Origin: Closterium sp. NIES-65
Taxonomy: Eukaryota > Streptophyta > Zygnematophyceae > Desmidiales > Closteriaceae
Direction of reading: 5' to 3'
DNA: 64,000 bases
NCBI GenBank assembly: GCA_948144175.1
Contig: CANXME010000106.1
Span: 744,001-808,000 of the forward strand
The notes beneath the pieces are model-generated. The model was not told the origin of the DNA. It saw only the letters and a list, made by a program, of their open reading frames with translations, and did no database searches. Both the position numbers and the translations under genes were made by a program. Of this stretch, positions 40,690 to 50,268 are shown in pieces (positions within the stretch are counted from its first letter, which is position 1; each line of letters opens with the position of its first letter).

Positions 40690-41740
40690 TACCGGGGGGG
40701 ACCTGGTACAAGGAAGAGCGGGGGCGGGGGGAGGGACGGAGTGCGGTAGGGGAAGAGGCGGTAGTAGGGGACCGACTCGTCGAACGTGACGTCCTGGGAG
40801 GACAGAACACGGCGAGAGGTGGGGTGGTAGAACTGCCACCCAGGCGCGTCTGGGGGGAACCCCAGGAAGACGCAAGGAGCTGCACAAGGGGACAGCTTGT
40901 CCGCACACAAGTCGCGGACAAACGCCCGAGATCCCCAGACCCGGAACGCCGACGCATCGCCAACCTTCCCCGTCCACAGCAAGGCTGGTGAGGTCCCCGG
41001 CCTGGAGACCCTGGGGTGAAGGTTGAGCTGATGCGCCGCGTACCTGACCGCAAACGGCCACAGAAAATGGGGGGCAGCCGCATGCATCATGGACGTACGA
41101 GCGACGTCCATGACCATGCCAATGCGGCGCTCAGCAATCCCATTTTGCTGCGGTGAGTCCGGAAGCGTGAAGGTCTGACGGATGCCTCGTGCACGACAGT
41201 AGGCTCGCAGAAGGCCAGAGGAGAACTCTCCGCCTCTGTCCGAGTGCAGACGCAGAACAGGAAAGTCCGAGCAAAAGCTGTGCCTGAGCTGGAGACGAGC
41301 AGCGCGGATCCTGTCGATCAGCACCTCAGTGACATCACCCTTGCTGCGCAAGGGGAAGACTATGGTGTAACGCGAGTAGTCGTCAACAACGAGCAGGAAG
41401 TAGCGCTCGTGACCCTGTCCACGGACGTGGGCTGGGCCCCACACGTCCATGTGAAGCGTCTGCAACGGGGCCTCTGTCGGAGGAAACTGGGAGGAGTGAG
41501 GGGCAGCCCGCTGGCGCCCCTCGATACAGGGGACACAGGCAGGGCCAGGGCCCTGAGGAAGGGGAGGGAGGGACCGGGGCAGACCAGACACAAGAAGACG
41601 GGAGGCCATGCCTCTGAGCCGAAGCAGAGAGGGGTGACCAAGGCGGTGGTGCCAAAGGAGAGTCTCGTGAGACAGGAGACGACACGAACAGGGGGCAGAC
41701 TCAGGACCAGACCTGGACGCTGCAGCAAACACCTGACCTG
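40690..41740 (-). pseudogene. GAG-pre-integrase and integrase of element G
   Basis: ETLLWHHRLGHPSLLRLRGM (~41,660-41,600), CVPCIEGRQRAAPHSSQFPP, MDVWGPAHVRGQGHERYFLL (~41,450-41,390), LHSDRGGEF (~41,240), QQNGIAERRIGMVMDVARTS (~41,150), VWGSRAFVRDLCADKLSP (~40,940) and FLGFPPDAPGWQFYHPTSRR (~40,870). All three catalytic acidic residues of the DDE integrase are visible. Confidence 0.85.
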
Positions 41741-41789
41741 ACGCAGCTACCCTACCAGACTCCGTAGCGGGAGGAGACGCAATGGTCAG

Positions 41790-43670
41790 TGTGTACAGGC
41801 TCGACCTCGGCTGACGGGTAACATAGCCAGGTGTTGGCCTGTGCGAGCGTCGGTGCAGTGCGTCACCGGCTGGCGCGCAGGAGTGAACTGGTGGACACCC
41901 GCATCCTGTAGGTCAGCACCACTCACCAGGTTCGTAGAGAACGAGGGGAGGTAGAGACCAGACAGGGTGCCAGAGGGAGCCGCTGGACACGGAAGGACTG
42001 TAGGGAAGCGAGACATGACCGGACCCCTAGAGGGGTCAGCCAGAGACACTGCAACCGACCGACTAAGCGGCGTGAGTGTGGTGCGGTCCCGAAAGAAGGA
42101 GCGAGAAGCCCCAGAGTCAAGGGTGAAGGTGAGGGAGGCCGAAGCCGGCGTAGTACCTGAGAGCGCAGACTCACCAGTACCTGAGGGCGCAGACGCACTG
42201 GCACCTAGAGCAGCAGCCTCACCGGCACCTGGAGCAGCAGTACCAATGCCCGGGTCGGGCGGGAAACACCGGTAACAGTCACCCTCATCACTAATAGTCA
42301 CAGCATACATAGCAGCAAGGATAGCATCAAAGTCAAGATCAAAGATAGCTACTCCTGCCCTAGACAGCTCTCCCCAGCGGGGGATCTCACTGGCCTTCGG
42401 GAACTGGTGACGCCAAGCGTCCGTCAGGCGGCCAAAGCAGCGCTGGGCGGTGTGGGCACTCCCACACTGCTCACCCGCGCGGTCGCCGGTGCGAAGGACG
42501 TAGGTGCAGGGACCAAAGCTCCCACCACGCTGACGCTGCGTGTACCACTCACGGAGCTGCTGAGGGGACAGGCCCTGACGACCGCGCTGCTGCTGCTGGC
42601 AGGTGGCATCACCGGAGCCACTCCTCTGCGAAGACCCGCGACCAGCTCCACCGCCACCCCCGCCGCCTCCGCCGCCTCCGCTACTGCTGCCGCCTCCGCC
42701 ACCGCCTCCACCGCCGCCACCGCCTCCACCGCCTCCTCCACCGCCGCCACCACCGCCACCTCCGCCTCCACTGCCGCCACCAACCCCTTCACTCCCACCT
42801 CCACCCCCGCCGCCATCCCCACTCCCCCCACTGCCGCCACCTCCACCTCCACCGCCCCTGCTCGCCCCTCTAGTGCCCTTGCCCCCCTTGCCCTTGCCAG
42901 GGCGACGTCTCCCACTAGGGGCAGACGCCGCACCGACCGACTCAAGACCAAGGAGGTCGGCCGCAGCAGCAGAGGCAACAGAGGGCAGAAGGGGGGAAGG
43001 GGAACACCCCTCAAAGATGGGGGTGCGCGGGTCACCACGAGAGGCCCCTACAGCGAGAATGCCCTTCTCGGCCGCTAGTAGGGACTTCTCGAGGAGGTCG
43101 ATAGTGAGAGTGGTGGGACAGACTGAGAGGAAGTGGTCCCTGACTACGCGAAGGGAGTCAGGGAGACGAGTGACTATGTGGTAGAGGGTGATGTACATGG
43201 GGGGGGGGGGGGTTCTTGGCGCAGAAGTCAGCAGGGAGTGCAGCGCGGTAGCGAGTGTCACTAGTGCGGAGGTGCGTAATGAGGTCAGCGACTATGGGAA
43301 AGGGAAGAGGTACGGTAGCATGAGACGGCTCAATGCAGCAGTGGCAGGGGAGGAGTAGCACGCAACTACAGCGTCGTACAAGGTCTGAGCACTCTTGTAC
43401 TGACTAAAGTGCGCACGCTCAGAGGTAGGGAGGTGGCGACGCATAGTAAGACGTGCAGCAGCGTCGCGCGTGGCCCACTAGGAGCGAACAGTGGCGTCAG
43501 CATCAGCAGCAGGGGCAGGGGCAGTGCCAGAGGTGAGGTCAAAGAGAGAGAGACTGTCTGCCCTATCGCACTGTAAGAACAGCTGCAGGTCATCTAGCCA
43601 GACCTCAAAGTCAATGGCCCTACCCTCAGCGTCAAAGGCGAGGACACTAGGAGTATCCATGACCCTAGAC
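41790..43670 (-). pseudogene. Gag and protease region of element G
   Basis: Gag N-terminal TPSVLAFDAEGRAIDFEVWL (~43,650), SVCPTTLTIDLLEKSLLAAE (~43,110) and GRRRPGKGKGGKGTRG basic stretch (~42,900). Then a nearly pure Gly run with Ser (42,860-42,620, a GCC/CCG microsatellite), LSPQQLREWYTQR (~42,570), and the C-x13-C-x3-H-x4-C block (~42,515-42,440). DAWRHQFPKASEIPRW and the protease block TLDSGASRSFFRDRTTLTPL (~42,125) follow. Broken. Confidence 0.8.
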
Positions 43671-43739
43671 AACCTGTAGTGCAAGCAGTAGGGTGGGGGG
43701 CAGTGCAGTGACAGAAGGAGCTGTGCTCACCGGACTGTG

Positions 43740-44420
43740 CAGGTCGGGCGGCTCGGAAGAAGGGTGGCTCGAACACTCGGCGGCTCGGCTGCTGGGCTGC
43801 TCGGCGGCTCGACTGCTGGGCTGTTCGGCGGCTCGGCTGCTCGGCTGCTCGGCTGCTCGGCTGCTCGGCGGCTCGGCTGCGGCTCGGCTCCTCAGTGGGA
43901 ATACCGCACGGGTGGCGACGGGTCGGGGCACGAGCGGCGCACTGGCGGCGTGGGGCCGGGACGGCGGCACGGGGCCAGGACGGTCGGCGGACGGGCGGCG
44001 TGGGGCCAGGACGGCGGCACGGGGCCGGGACGGTCGGCGTACGAGCGGCGTAGGCCCGGGACGGCGGCGCAGGGCCGGGACGGTCGGCGTACGGGCGGCG
44101 TGGGGGGCCGGGACGGCGGCACACGGCCGGGACGGGCGGCACACGGGCAGCGTGGGGCCGGGACGGGCGGCGCACGGGCGTCGAGGGGCCAAGACGGGCG
44201 GCGCGCGGGCGTCTAGGGGCCGGGACGGGTGGCGCGCGGGAGTCTAGGGGCCGGGACGGGTGGCGCGCGGGCGTCTAGGGGCCGGGACGGGCGGCGCGCG
44301 GGCGTCTAGGGGCCGGGACGGGCGGCGCGCGGGCGTCTAGGGGCCGGGACGGGCGGCGCGCGGGCGTCTAGGGGCCGGGACGGGCGGCGCGCGGGCGTCT
44401 AAGGGCCGAAACGGGCGGCT
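43740..44420. repeat. GC-rich repeat leader of element G
   Basis: 43,770-43,890 is made of GGCTGCTCGGCGGCTC repeats and 43,930-44,150 of ~36-bp units with GGGACGGCGGCACGGGGCC. 44,149-44,420 holds about 8.5 near-perfect copies of a 31-bp unit (GGGACGGGCGGCGCGCGGGC plus GTCTAGGGGCC). It lies between the primer site and Gag, as in E1 and F, but the repeat units are unrelated. Confidence 0.8.
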
Positions 44421-44554
44421 AAAAGGGGGGGGGCCACTAGTGGCCGAAAGAGAGGGGAGCGCGACTCGGGCAGGGGCAGAGTGCGCTCCGGGCAGGAAAA
44501 AATAAGACGGTGGGCCCTAGGAACAGTTCCCACGAGGGAACCTGCTCGATACCA

Positions 44555-44687
44555 TGAGAAAAATAGAACGAGAATGAATGAACTATGAACGAAGTGAGTA
44601 CAAATAGGAAACCCTAATTGGGGTTGTACCCCCTATGGGATACCCCACTATAGCCTACACAATAGCATAAGCTATAAAGTTCTGACA
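44555..44687 (-). repeat. 5' LTR of element G
   Basis: Minus strand TGTCAGAACTTT...TTTTTCTCA, followed by the primer site TGGTATCGAGCAGG (minus strand, 44,541-44,554). Telo-box dyad at 44,610-44,625. About one difference from the other LTR. Confidence 0.92.
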
Positions 44688-46963
44688 TGAGCGTCCTGAG
44701 CCTGCTTCTCGCCCTGCGTCGACTGTCCGTGCTACTCGCTCTAGTGGTCGCGGTTCGCGTCAGCGTCCTCCTCCTGTCCCTGGCACGCACCGGATGTCTC
44801 TGCGTCCGTCCACTGCTCCTCTGCGTGCCCCTTTACCTTCTCCTCCTGAGTCTTCTCTTCCTGCTCTTGCCGACCCTGAGTCGGACTCTCTTCGTGCTGC
44901 CAGTGCTACTGTCACGCGTCTCCTAACTACTATCGTCACTGACCCTTCCTTTGAGTCCACTGCTGCGTCTGCCCTAGTTGCTGAGCTCGTCGACTTTGCT
45001 GCTCGCTGTCGCCTAGACTACGCCGCCAGTCTTGTTGCTGAGTCTGAGTCTGTCTGTCCTCCGTCCGTCGGGGGTGAGTGTGCCCTTGGCACGGACGTCC
45101 TTGAGGACAGGCACGAGGAGTTCCAGTACTTGGCCGCAGCTTCACCTCATCTCGTGTCCGTACTGCTTACCCCTGAGGGAGACCCGGATGCACTTGACAT
45201 CCCGACTCCGCGTTCTTACGCGGAGGCGATAGAGGGTCCCTACTCCTCTCAGTGGCAGGCAGATATGGACGCAGAAATGGCTTCCTGGAAGTCCACAGGC
45301 ACCTACAATGACGACGTTCCCCCTCCTGGGACGAACATCGTCAGTGGCATGTGGATTTTCAGGGTGAAGCTTCCGCCGGGTTCTCCGCCTGTCTTCAAGG
45401 CGCGTTACGTGGCTCGTGGCTTCAGTCAGCGGCAGGGAGTTGACTACTTTCAGACCTTCTCTCCCACCCCGAAGATGACCACTCTTCGGGTACTGCTGCA
45501 CGTAGCTGCTCACCGTGACTACGAGCTACACTCTCTTGACTTCAGCACTGCTTTCGTGTAGGGCAGCCTCCACGAGGAGATCTGGCTGCGCCGCCCACCT
45601 GGCTTCACTGGGACTTTTCCTCCTGGCACCCAGTGGAGCCTCCAGCGGCCAGTCTACGGTCTCCGCCAGGCACCGCGTGAGTGGCACGACACACTGAGGA
45701 CTACACTTGCGGCTCTTGGGTTTGCTCCCTCTACTGCCGACCCGTCGCTGTTTCTGCGCACCGACACTTCTCTGCCGCCGTTCTACATCCTCGTGTACGT
45801 CGACGACTTGGTCTTTCCCACAGCTGACACTGCTGGACTCGCCCACGTGAAGTCCGAGCTGCAGAAGAGACACACGTGCACTGATCTGGGTGAACTGCGC
45901 AGCTACCTTGGCTTGCAGATCACTCGGGACAGAGCACGCCGCACCATTACCCTGACTTAGTCACACATGGTGCTTCGGCTTCACGTACTCCTCGCCTCAG
46001 GCCACTCCTCTGCCTACTCGCCACTCGCTCTCAGCTCTGCCTTCGGATGAGTCCGTAGAGTCGAGTGGCCCGTACCCAGAGCTTGTTGGCTGCCTCATGT
46101 ACCTGATGACCTACACACGACCTGACCTTGCATACCCTCTTAGCATTCTCGCACGCTATGTTGCTCCTGGGAGACATAGACCAGAGCACATGGCTGCAGT
46201 GAAGAGGCGCTTCTTGTGCAGTACGTCGGGCATGGGGCTTGTGCTTGGAGGGCAGAGTTCAGTGGTTTTCACTGGGCACGCAGACGCTTCTTGGGCTGAC
46301 GACCAGGCTACGCAGCGGTCGTCACAGGGTTACACCTTCAGCCTTGGTTCCGGCTCTATTTCGTGGCGGGCTACTCGTTCGTCTTCTGTTCTCGGCTCCA
46401 GTTGTGAGGCTGAGATCTACGCAAGAGCCATGGCTGCATAGGAGCTTCGCTGGCTCACCTACCTGGTGACTGACCTCGGAGAGCCGCCTCGTTCTCCTCC
46501 AGTGCTGTACGTAGACAACAAGGCCATGCTGGCCTTGTGTCAGGAGCACAACTGGAGCACAGAACGGAGCACATTGCTCTCCGCTACTTTCTTGCTCGTG
46601 AGCTGCAGCAGCGTGGTCAGCTGCATCTTGCGTACGTGGCCTCTGAGGCCAACACTGCTGATATCTTCACCAAGGCGCTTGCGCCTTGTGATCATCAGCG
46701 CTTCTGTACTCATCTGGGTCTTGTGCATGCCTTGCCTCACTTGCTCACCTCTTGACCTTGTTTGTACTGCTATATATATATACACATGTTCTTGCTTGTC
46801 TAGCCTTTTTATATATATATGTACTCCTGCATGTGAACTGGCCTTGTGGCCCTAAACTTGTGCTCGGAATGTGTGGTGACTTTGTGATCCACCCTGAGCT
46901 TGCTTTGCTTTGCTTGACTGGTCTTGTGACCCCTTGTTCTCCCCCACTTTGCCTATGGGGGTG
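44688..46963 (+). pseudogene. Linker end, RT and RNase H of element E1, part 3
   Basis: Resumes at the duplicated TGAGC. GECALGTDVLEDRHEEFQYL (~45,080), then RT blocks AEMASWKSTGTY (~45,270), IVSGMWIFRVK, KARYVARGFSQRQGVDYFQT (~45,400) and HSLDFSTAF (~45,530). The palm YVDDLVF is near 45,800. RNase H has TGHADASWADDQATQRSSQG (~46,275), SSCEAEIYARAMAA (~46,400) and ASEANTADIFTKALAP (~46,640). A ~200-base 3' untranslated part holds TATATATATA tracts, and the polypurine tract CCTATGGGGGTG ends at 46,963. Broken. Confidence 0.85.
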
Positions 46964-47093
46964 TGTCAGAACATCATAGCCTATGCATTTTGTGTAGGCT
47001 ATAGTGGGGTAGCCTATAAGGGGTACAACCCAATTAGGGTTAGTACTTGTACCCAACTCTTTCATAGTTCATTCATTCTCGTTCATTTTCACA
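46964..47093 (+). repeat. 3' LTR of element E1
   Basis: 130 bp, TGTCAGAACATC...TTTTCACA. About one difference from the 5' LTR. Dyad AACCCAATTAGGGTT at 47,027-47,041. Followed by the TGGGG duplication. Confidence 0.92.
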
Positions 47094-47209
47094 TGGGGTA
47101 CTCTATAGTGAGTACAACCCAATTTAGGGTTTACTATATGTATCCTGTTGTTGTTGGTCCAAACCCCTCTTCTCTATTCTATCGTTTCTCCTACTATCTC
47201 AACAAAAAA

Positions 47210-47488
47210 TCCAGTTTCACCCACCTTTCACCTGCAGTGCGACAACCAAAGCGCGATCCGCATCGCAAACAAGCTTGGGTTCGTCAACCGCACCAAGCAC
47301 ATCGCGCTGCGGTATTTCTTCGTCAAGGACGAAGTGGACAAAGGGAAGGTGGACCCGACTTACTCCCCGAGAGGTGAGATGGCAGCTGACTTCCTGATGA
47401 AGCGTCAGTCACGTCAGCAGTACCAGCAGTGTTCTCAGCCGATTAGTTAAGCAGGTCAAGTCGAGCTACGGCCAGGAGTGAAGGGGGG
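47210..47488 (+). pseudogene. End of RNase H and polypurine tract of element C
   Basis: LQCDNQSAIRIANKLGFVNR, TKHIALRYFFVKDEVDKGKV and EMAADFLMKR match D's RNase H C-terminal part. The purine-rich GAGTGAAGGGGGG just before 47,489 is the same polypurine tract as in D. Confidence 0.85.
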
Positions 47489-47922
47489 TGTTGCGAATCG
47501 ATAAATATTATTGTGCACTCTTAACCGTAGCAAGTGAAGCACACAGTATCGAGGCTGAACGCGAAGAGTCGGAGTTGACTCGAAGCGACGCAGACATTTG
47601 GAGTGGATCTGGACCGTCGGGGCAGACAGCATCGCGCAGTTGCAGGAGCGAGGGAATTGGCGGGAACAGTTTCGTAACTATACGCGCCGCATGGTGTTTT
47701 TTTTTATTTGAAGAAGGGAATGCACCCCTTAGAGTACATGGCTAGCTAGATCGTTTCGTATTCTACCCGTACTCTTATTTATATGCCTCTATTTGCTTGT
47801 TTTGATCATCTCAAACATTTTACATTCACTCTGTTTTGAGTTCAAGGGCCCACCACTACCAATCAGCTGCGTGCGAACCTTCTCGAGGTGATCCTAGGGT
47901 CGATCGACTTCTGATCGTAGCA
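47489..47922 (+). repeat. 3' LTR of element C
   Basis: TGTTGCGAATCG...CTGATCGTAGCA, 434 bp. Aligns along its length with the 441-bp LTRs of D (AGAGTACATGGCTAG.TAG.TCGTTTCG, CATCTCAA.CATTT.ATTCACTCTG, GGGCCCACCA) at perhaps 75% identity by eye, so C is far older than D. Confidence 0.85.
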
Positions 47923-48347
47923 CAGACTAGACCTTGTACTTTCTACAAAACTATTGCATTGTAAAGTGCGAGCAAGTGTGAGTTAGGAGGGGGGGCGACT
48001 TACGAGGAATGGCGGCAAGATTAGCGATTATAGAGCTACGCACATCTTGGGCTCAATCACCGGCCTGTAGCGCTAGTCGAGCGCACTTGCCTTTCACAAA
48101 ATCATTCACTCAATCTACAGTTCCTTTTTTTTTTTCAACAACGCAATGCATTTATGCTCATTAAATTCAGTCATCGTGATGCATAGTGCTAATGAACCGT
48201 ACTTTAACTTTCACGAATCTCGTAATTGAGAAAGCTTGCTTTCTTATTCTTATCAATTGGCATCGTTCTCATTACAAATGGCTTATTACAACATGTGCAT
48301 CAACGTTGAACACAAACTAGTGCAATCGAATAACACTAGCTAAGATG
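47923..48347. other. Spacer between the facing LTRs of C and D
   Basis: 425 bases of AT-rich, normal-complexity sequence with a T10 run near 48,127. No gene, tRNA or repeat copy elsewhere in the window. It ends with the AGATG target duplication of D (48,343-48,347). Confidence 0.5.
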
Positions 48348-48788
48348 TGTTGCGATCAGAAGTTGATCGTAACCCAGGATCTGCTCTGGTAGGTTCGCAC
48401 ACAGTGGGTAGTGTTGGTGGGCCCGTGACCTCAATAGCAGAGTGAATATAAAATGCTTGAGATGATGAGATCATGCAAATACAGCGATATATATATGAGT
48501 ACAAGGGAATTCGAAACGACCTAACTAGCCATGTACTCTAAGGGGTACATTCCCTTATTCAAATGTATCCAACCGTTCGGCGCGTACAGTTTCGAAACTG
48601 CTCCCGCCAAAACCATCCTTCTTGCAGTTGCTCGATGCCGTTTGCCTTCGACGGTTCAGATGTGCTGTAACCGTCCGACTCTTTGACTCGATTCCAACTG
48701 TCTGACGCTTCGCGTTCGTTCCCGATATTGCGCGTGCTTTGCTACGGTGAGGAGTGCATAGTAATATCAAGTATTACTATTCGTAACA
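48348..48788 (-). repeat. 3' LTR of element D
   Basis: Plus strand TGTTGCGATCAG...TTCGTAACA. Next to it the minus strand has the polypurine tract GGAGTGAAGGGGGGTG. Inside is a short conserved box TGTACTCTAAGGGGTACA (18-bp palindrome-like) near 48,531-48,549. Confidence 0.92.
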
Positions 48789-48795
48789 CCCCCCT

Positions 48796-50205
48796 TCACT
48801 CCTGGACGTAGCTTAGCTTGACCTGCCTGACCACGCCGCTGAGTTCGGAGTAGTGCTGATACTGCTGGCATGGCAGTCGCTTCGTGAGAAAATCCGCTGC
48901 CATGTCACCAGTTGGGCAGTAGGTCAAGTTGACCTTGCCTTTGTCTATTTCGTCCTTCACGAAGAAGTACCTCAGCGCAATGTGCTTGGTGCGGTTAACG
49001 AAGCCAGGTTTGTTCGCGATGCGAATCGCGCTCTGGTTGTCGCAGTGGAGACGAAATTTCGGCGAGGCAGGAATTTTTGCCTCTTGCAGGAGTTCCTGTA
49101 GGTAGAGCCCTTCGCGAACTGCTGCTGTTGCTGCGATGAATTCAGCTTCTGCCGATGACAGGGTAACCAGCTCCTGCTTCTGCGAGTTCCAGGAGATTGG
49201 TCCCGTAGGCTCGAGTCGGAATAGGAACCCGGTCCTGGACCGTCGATTGTCGGGATCTGCTGCGTGATCGGCATCCACATAGCCGGTGAGATTGAAGAAT
49301 GGGGTTGGTGCAGTGGAGTAGCGTAGCCCAATCTTGGGCGTTGAGACGAAATATTGGAGGGCGCGCTGTAGGTCCAGAAGATTTTCAGCCGTTGGTTTGC
49401 GTGAGTATTGCGCTAGCTGACTTGCAATGTAGGAGAGGTCTGGCCTGCAAGTGACAGAGGCGAAGAGGAGGCATCCCAACTGCTGCTGATAAGTTTGAAT
49501 CCCAGCGGGGGGTAGGGCTTTGGCGTCGGGTTTGTGATTCGGTCCGGGGCTTCGGTAGGGAGTTGAGAGGGGTGCAGGTGAAATGTTGAACCGCTTCCCT
49601 AACTCCTCTGCGTACTTGGCCGCTGAGAGGTGAATGGCTTCGGGCGCGTAGGTGATGTTGAGGCCTAGGAACTGCTTCACCTCGTAGTTGCATGTGATAT
49701 CAACGCGTCCCGCCAAAGCCTTTTCGAACTGCTGGAGAAGTTCGTTGTTTGAGCCCGTGTAAAGCAGGTCGTCGACGTACATGGTGAGGAAGATGTATTC
49801 GCCGCGAAAGTCACGGCGATACATCCCTGGATCGTGCGATATCTGCTTGAACCCGATTTCAAGCAGGATGTTGTGCAGGTATTGCTGCCACAGCCTTGGG
49901 GCCTGCTTGATCCCGTAGAGCGATTTGCGCAACTGACATACGCGCGAGTCTCCTTCCCCGTAGGTGTGTGGCTGCTCCACGTAAATCACGGCGTCTACTA
50001 ACGCGTATAGGAACGCGTTCTTCACGTCGATTTGTCGGAGTGGCAGGTGCCTTGCAGCTGCGATGGCGAGCAGGATGCGGACGGAGGTGTGGCGGCTGAC
50101 TGGGGCGAATGTTTGGTCGAAGTCGATCCCATGCCTCTGGTCATAGCCGCGAACCATCCATCGCGCCTTGAAGCGCTCGATTGTCCCATCTGCTGCGGTT
50201 TTCAC
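48796..50205 (-). pseudogene. RT and RNase H region of element D
   Basis: RT blocks RWMVRGYDQRHGIDFDQTFA (N-terminal), RQIDVKNAFLYALVDAVIYV, LRKSLYGIKQAPRLWQQYL and FLTMYVDDLLYTGS (~49,780-49,750). RNase H blocks GYVDADHAADPDNRRSRTGF (~49,290-49,230), LSSAEAEFIAATAAVREGLY (~49,160-49,100), HCDNQSAIRIANK (~49,050) and MAADFLTKRLP (~48,900). Catalytic Asp/Glu positions look intact. The most conserved part of D. Confidence 0.88.
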
Positions 50206-50268
50206 GCGGAAGACCCATTTTCCTGAGAGAACTCTTGCGCCTTTGATTGCTGCGCGGTCGACGAGGAC

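Larger units (their letters stand above)
37502..44687 (-). mobile_element. Copia element G, very young insertion in E1
   Basis: 7.2-kb minus-strand element of the E lineage flanked by TGAGC duplications (37497-37501, 44688-44692). The 133-bp LTRs differ at about one site. Parts from its 5' side are primer site, GC-rich leader, Gag with a long Gly-rich run, Cys/His block, protease, GAG-pre-integrase, integrase, linker, RT and RNase H. Despite the young LTRs the coding part is broken several times, so it probably moved with proteins supplied by a relative such as F. Confidence 0.92.
25781..47093 (+). mobile_element. Copia element E1, host of F and G
   Basis: Plus-strand Copia with 130-bp LTRs and 5-bp duplication TGGGG (25776-25780, 47094-47098). 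Own segments are 25,781-27,273, 34,898-37,501 and 44,688-47,093, about 6.5 kb in all; F and G occupy the gaps. The order is LTR, primer site, GC-rich leader, Gag, protease region, GAG-pre-integrase, integrase, linker, RT, RNase H, polypurine tract, LTR. The two LTRs show about one difference in 130, so insertion is recent. Internal coding is broken in several places. Confidence 0.9.
25746..47204 (+). mobile_element. Solo LTR H, split by element E1
   Basis: TGTGAGAATG... (25746-25780) and ...CTACTATCTCAACA (47099-47204) form one ~140-bp LTR with TG/CA ends. It is flanked by the 5-bp duplication AAAAA (25741-25745 and 47205-47209) inside C's RNase H coding (GCAAAAA|TCC). No internal region is present, so it is a solo LTR left by recombination between two LTRs. 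It carries the AACCC..GGGTT telo-box dyad (47116-47132) and resembles the J and E-type LTRs. Confidence 0.8.
22300..47922 (+). mobile_element. Copia element C, old host of the nested stack
   Basis: Plus-strand Copia of the same family as D. Own sequence occupies about 22,300-25,745 and 47,205-47,922; the rest is the H/E1/F/G stack. Parts are Gag C-terminal end, protease, GAG-pre-integrase, integrase, RT, RNase H and a 434-bp 3' LTR. The 5' LTR and start of gag are absent from the window. Broken many times; protein blocks are readily alignable to D but diverged. RNase H coding resumes after the stack at CDNQSAIRIANK, which proves the continuity. Confidence 0.85.

Noticed and set aside
44149-44420. 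Regular 31-bp period suggesting a CRISPR-like array
   Set aside because: The units are directly tandem with no unique spacers, in a eukaryotic retroelement leader.
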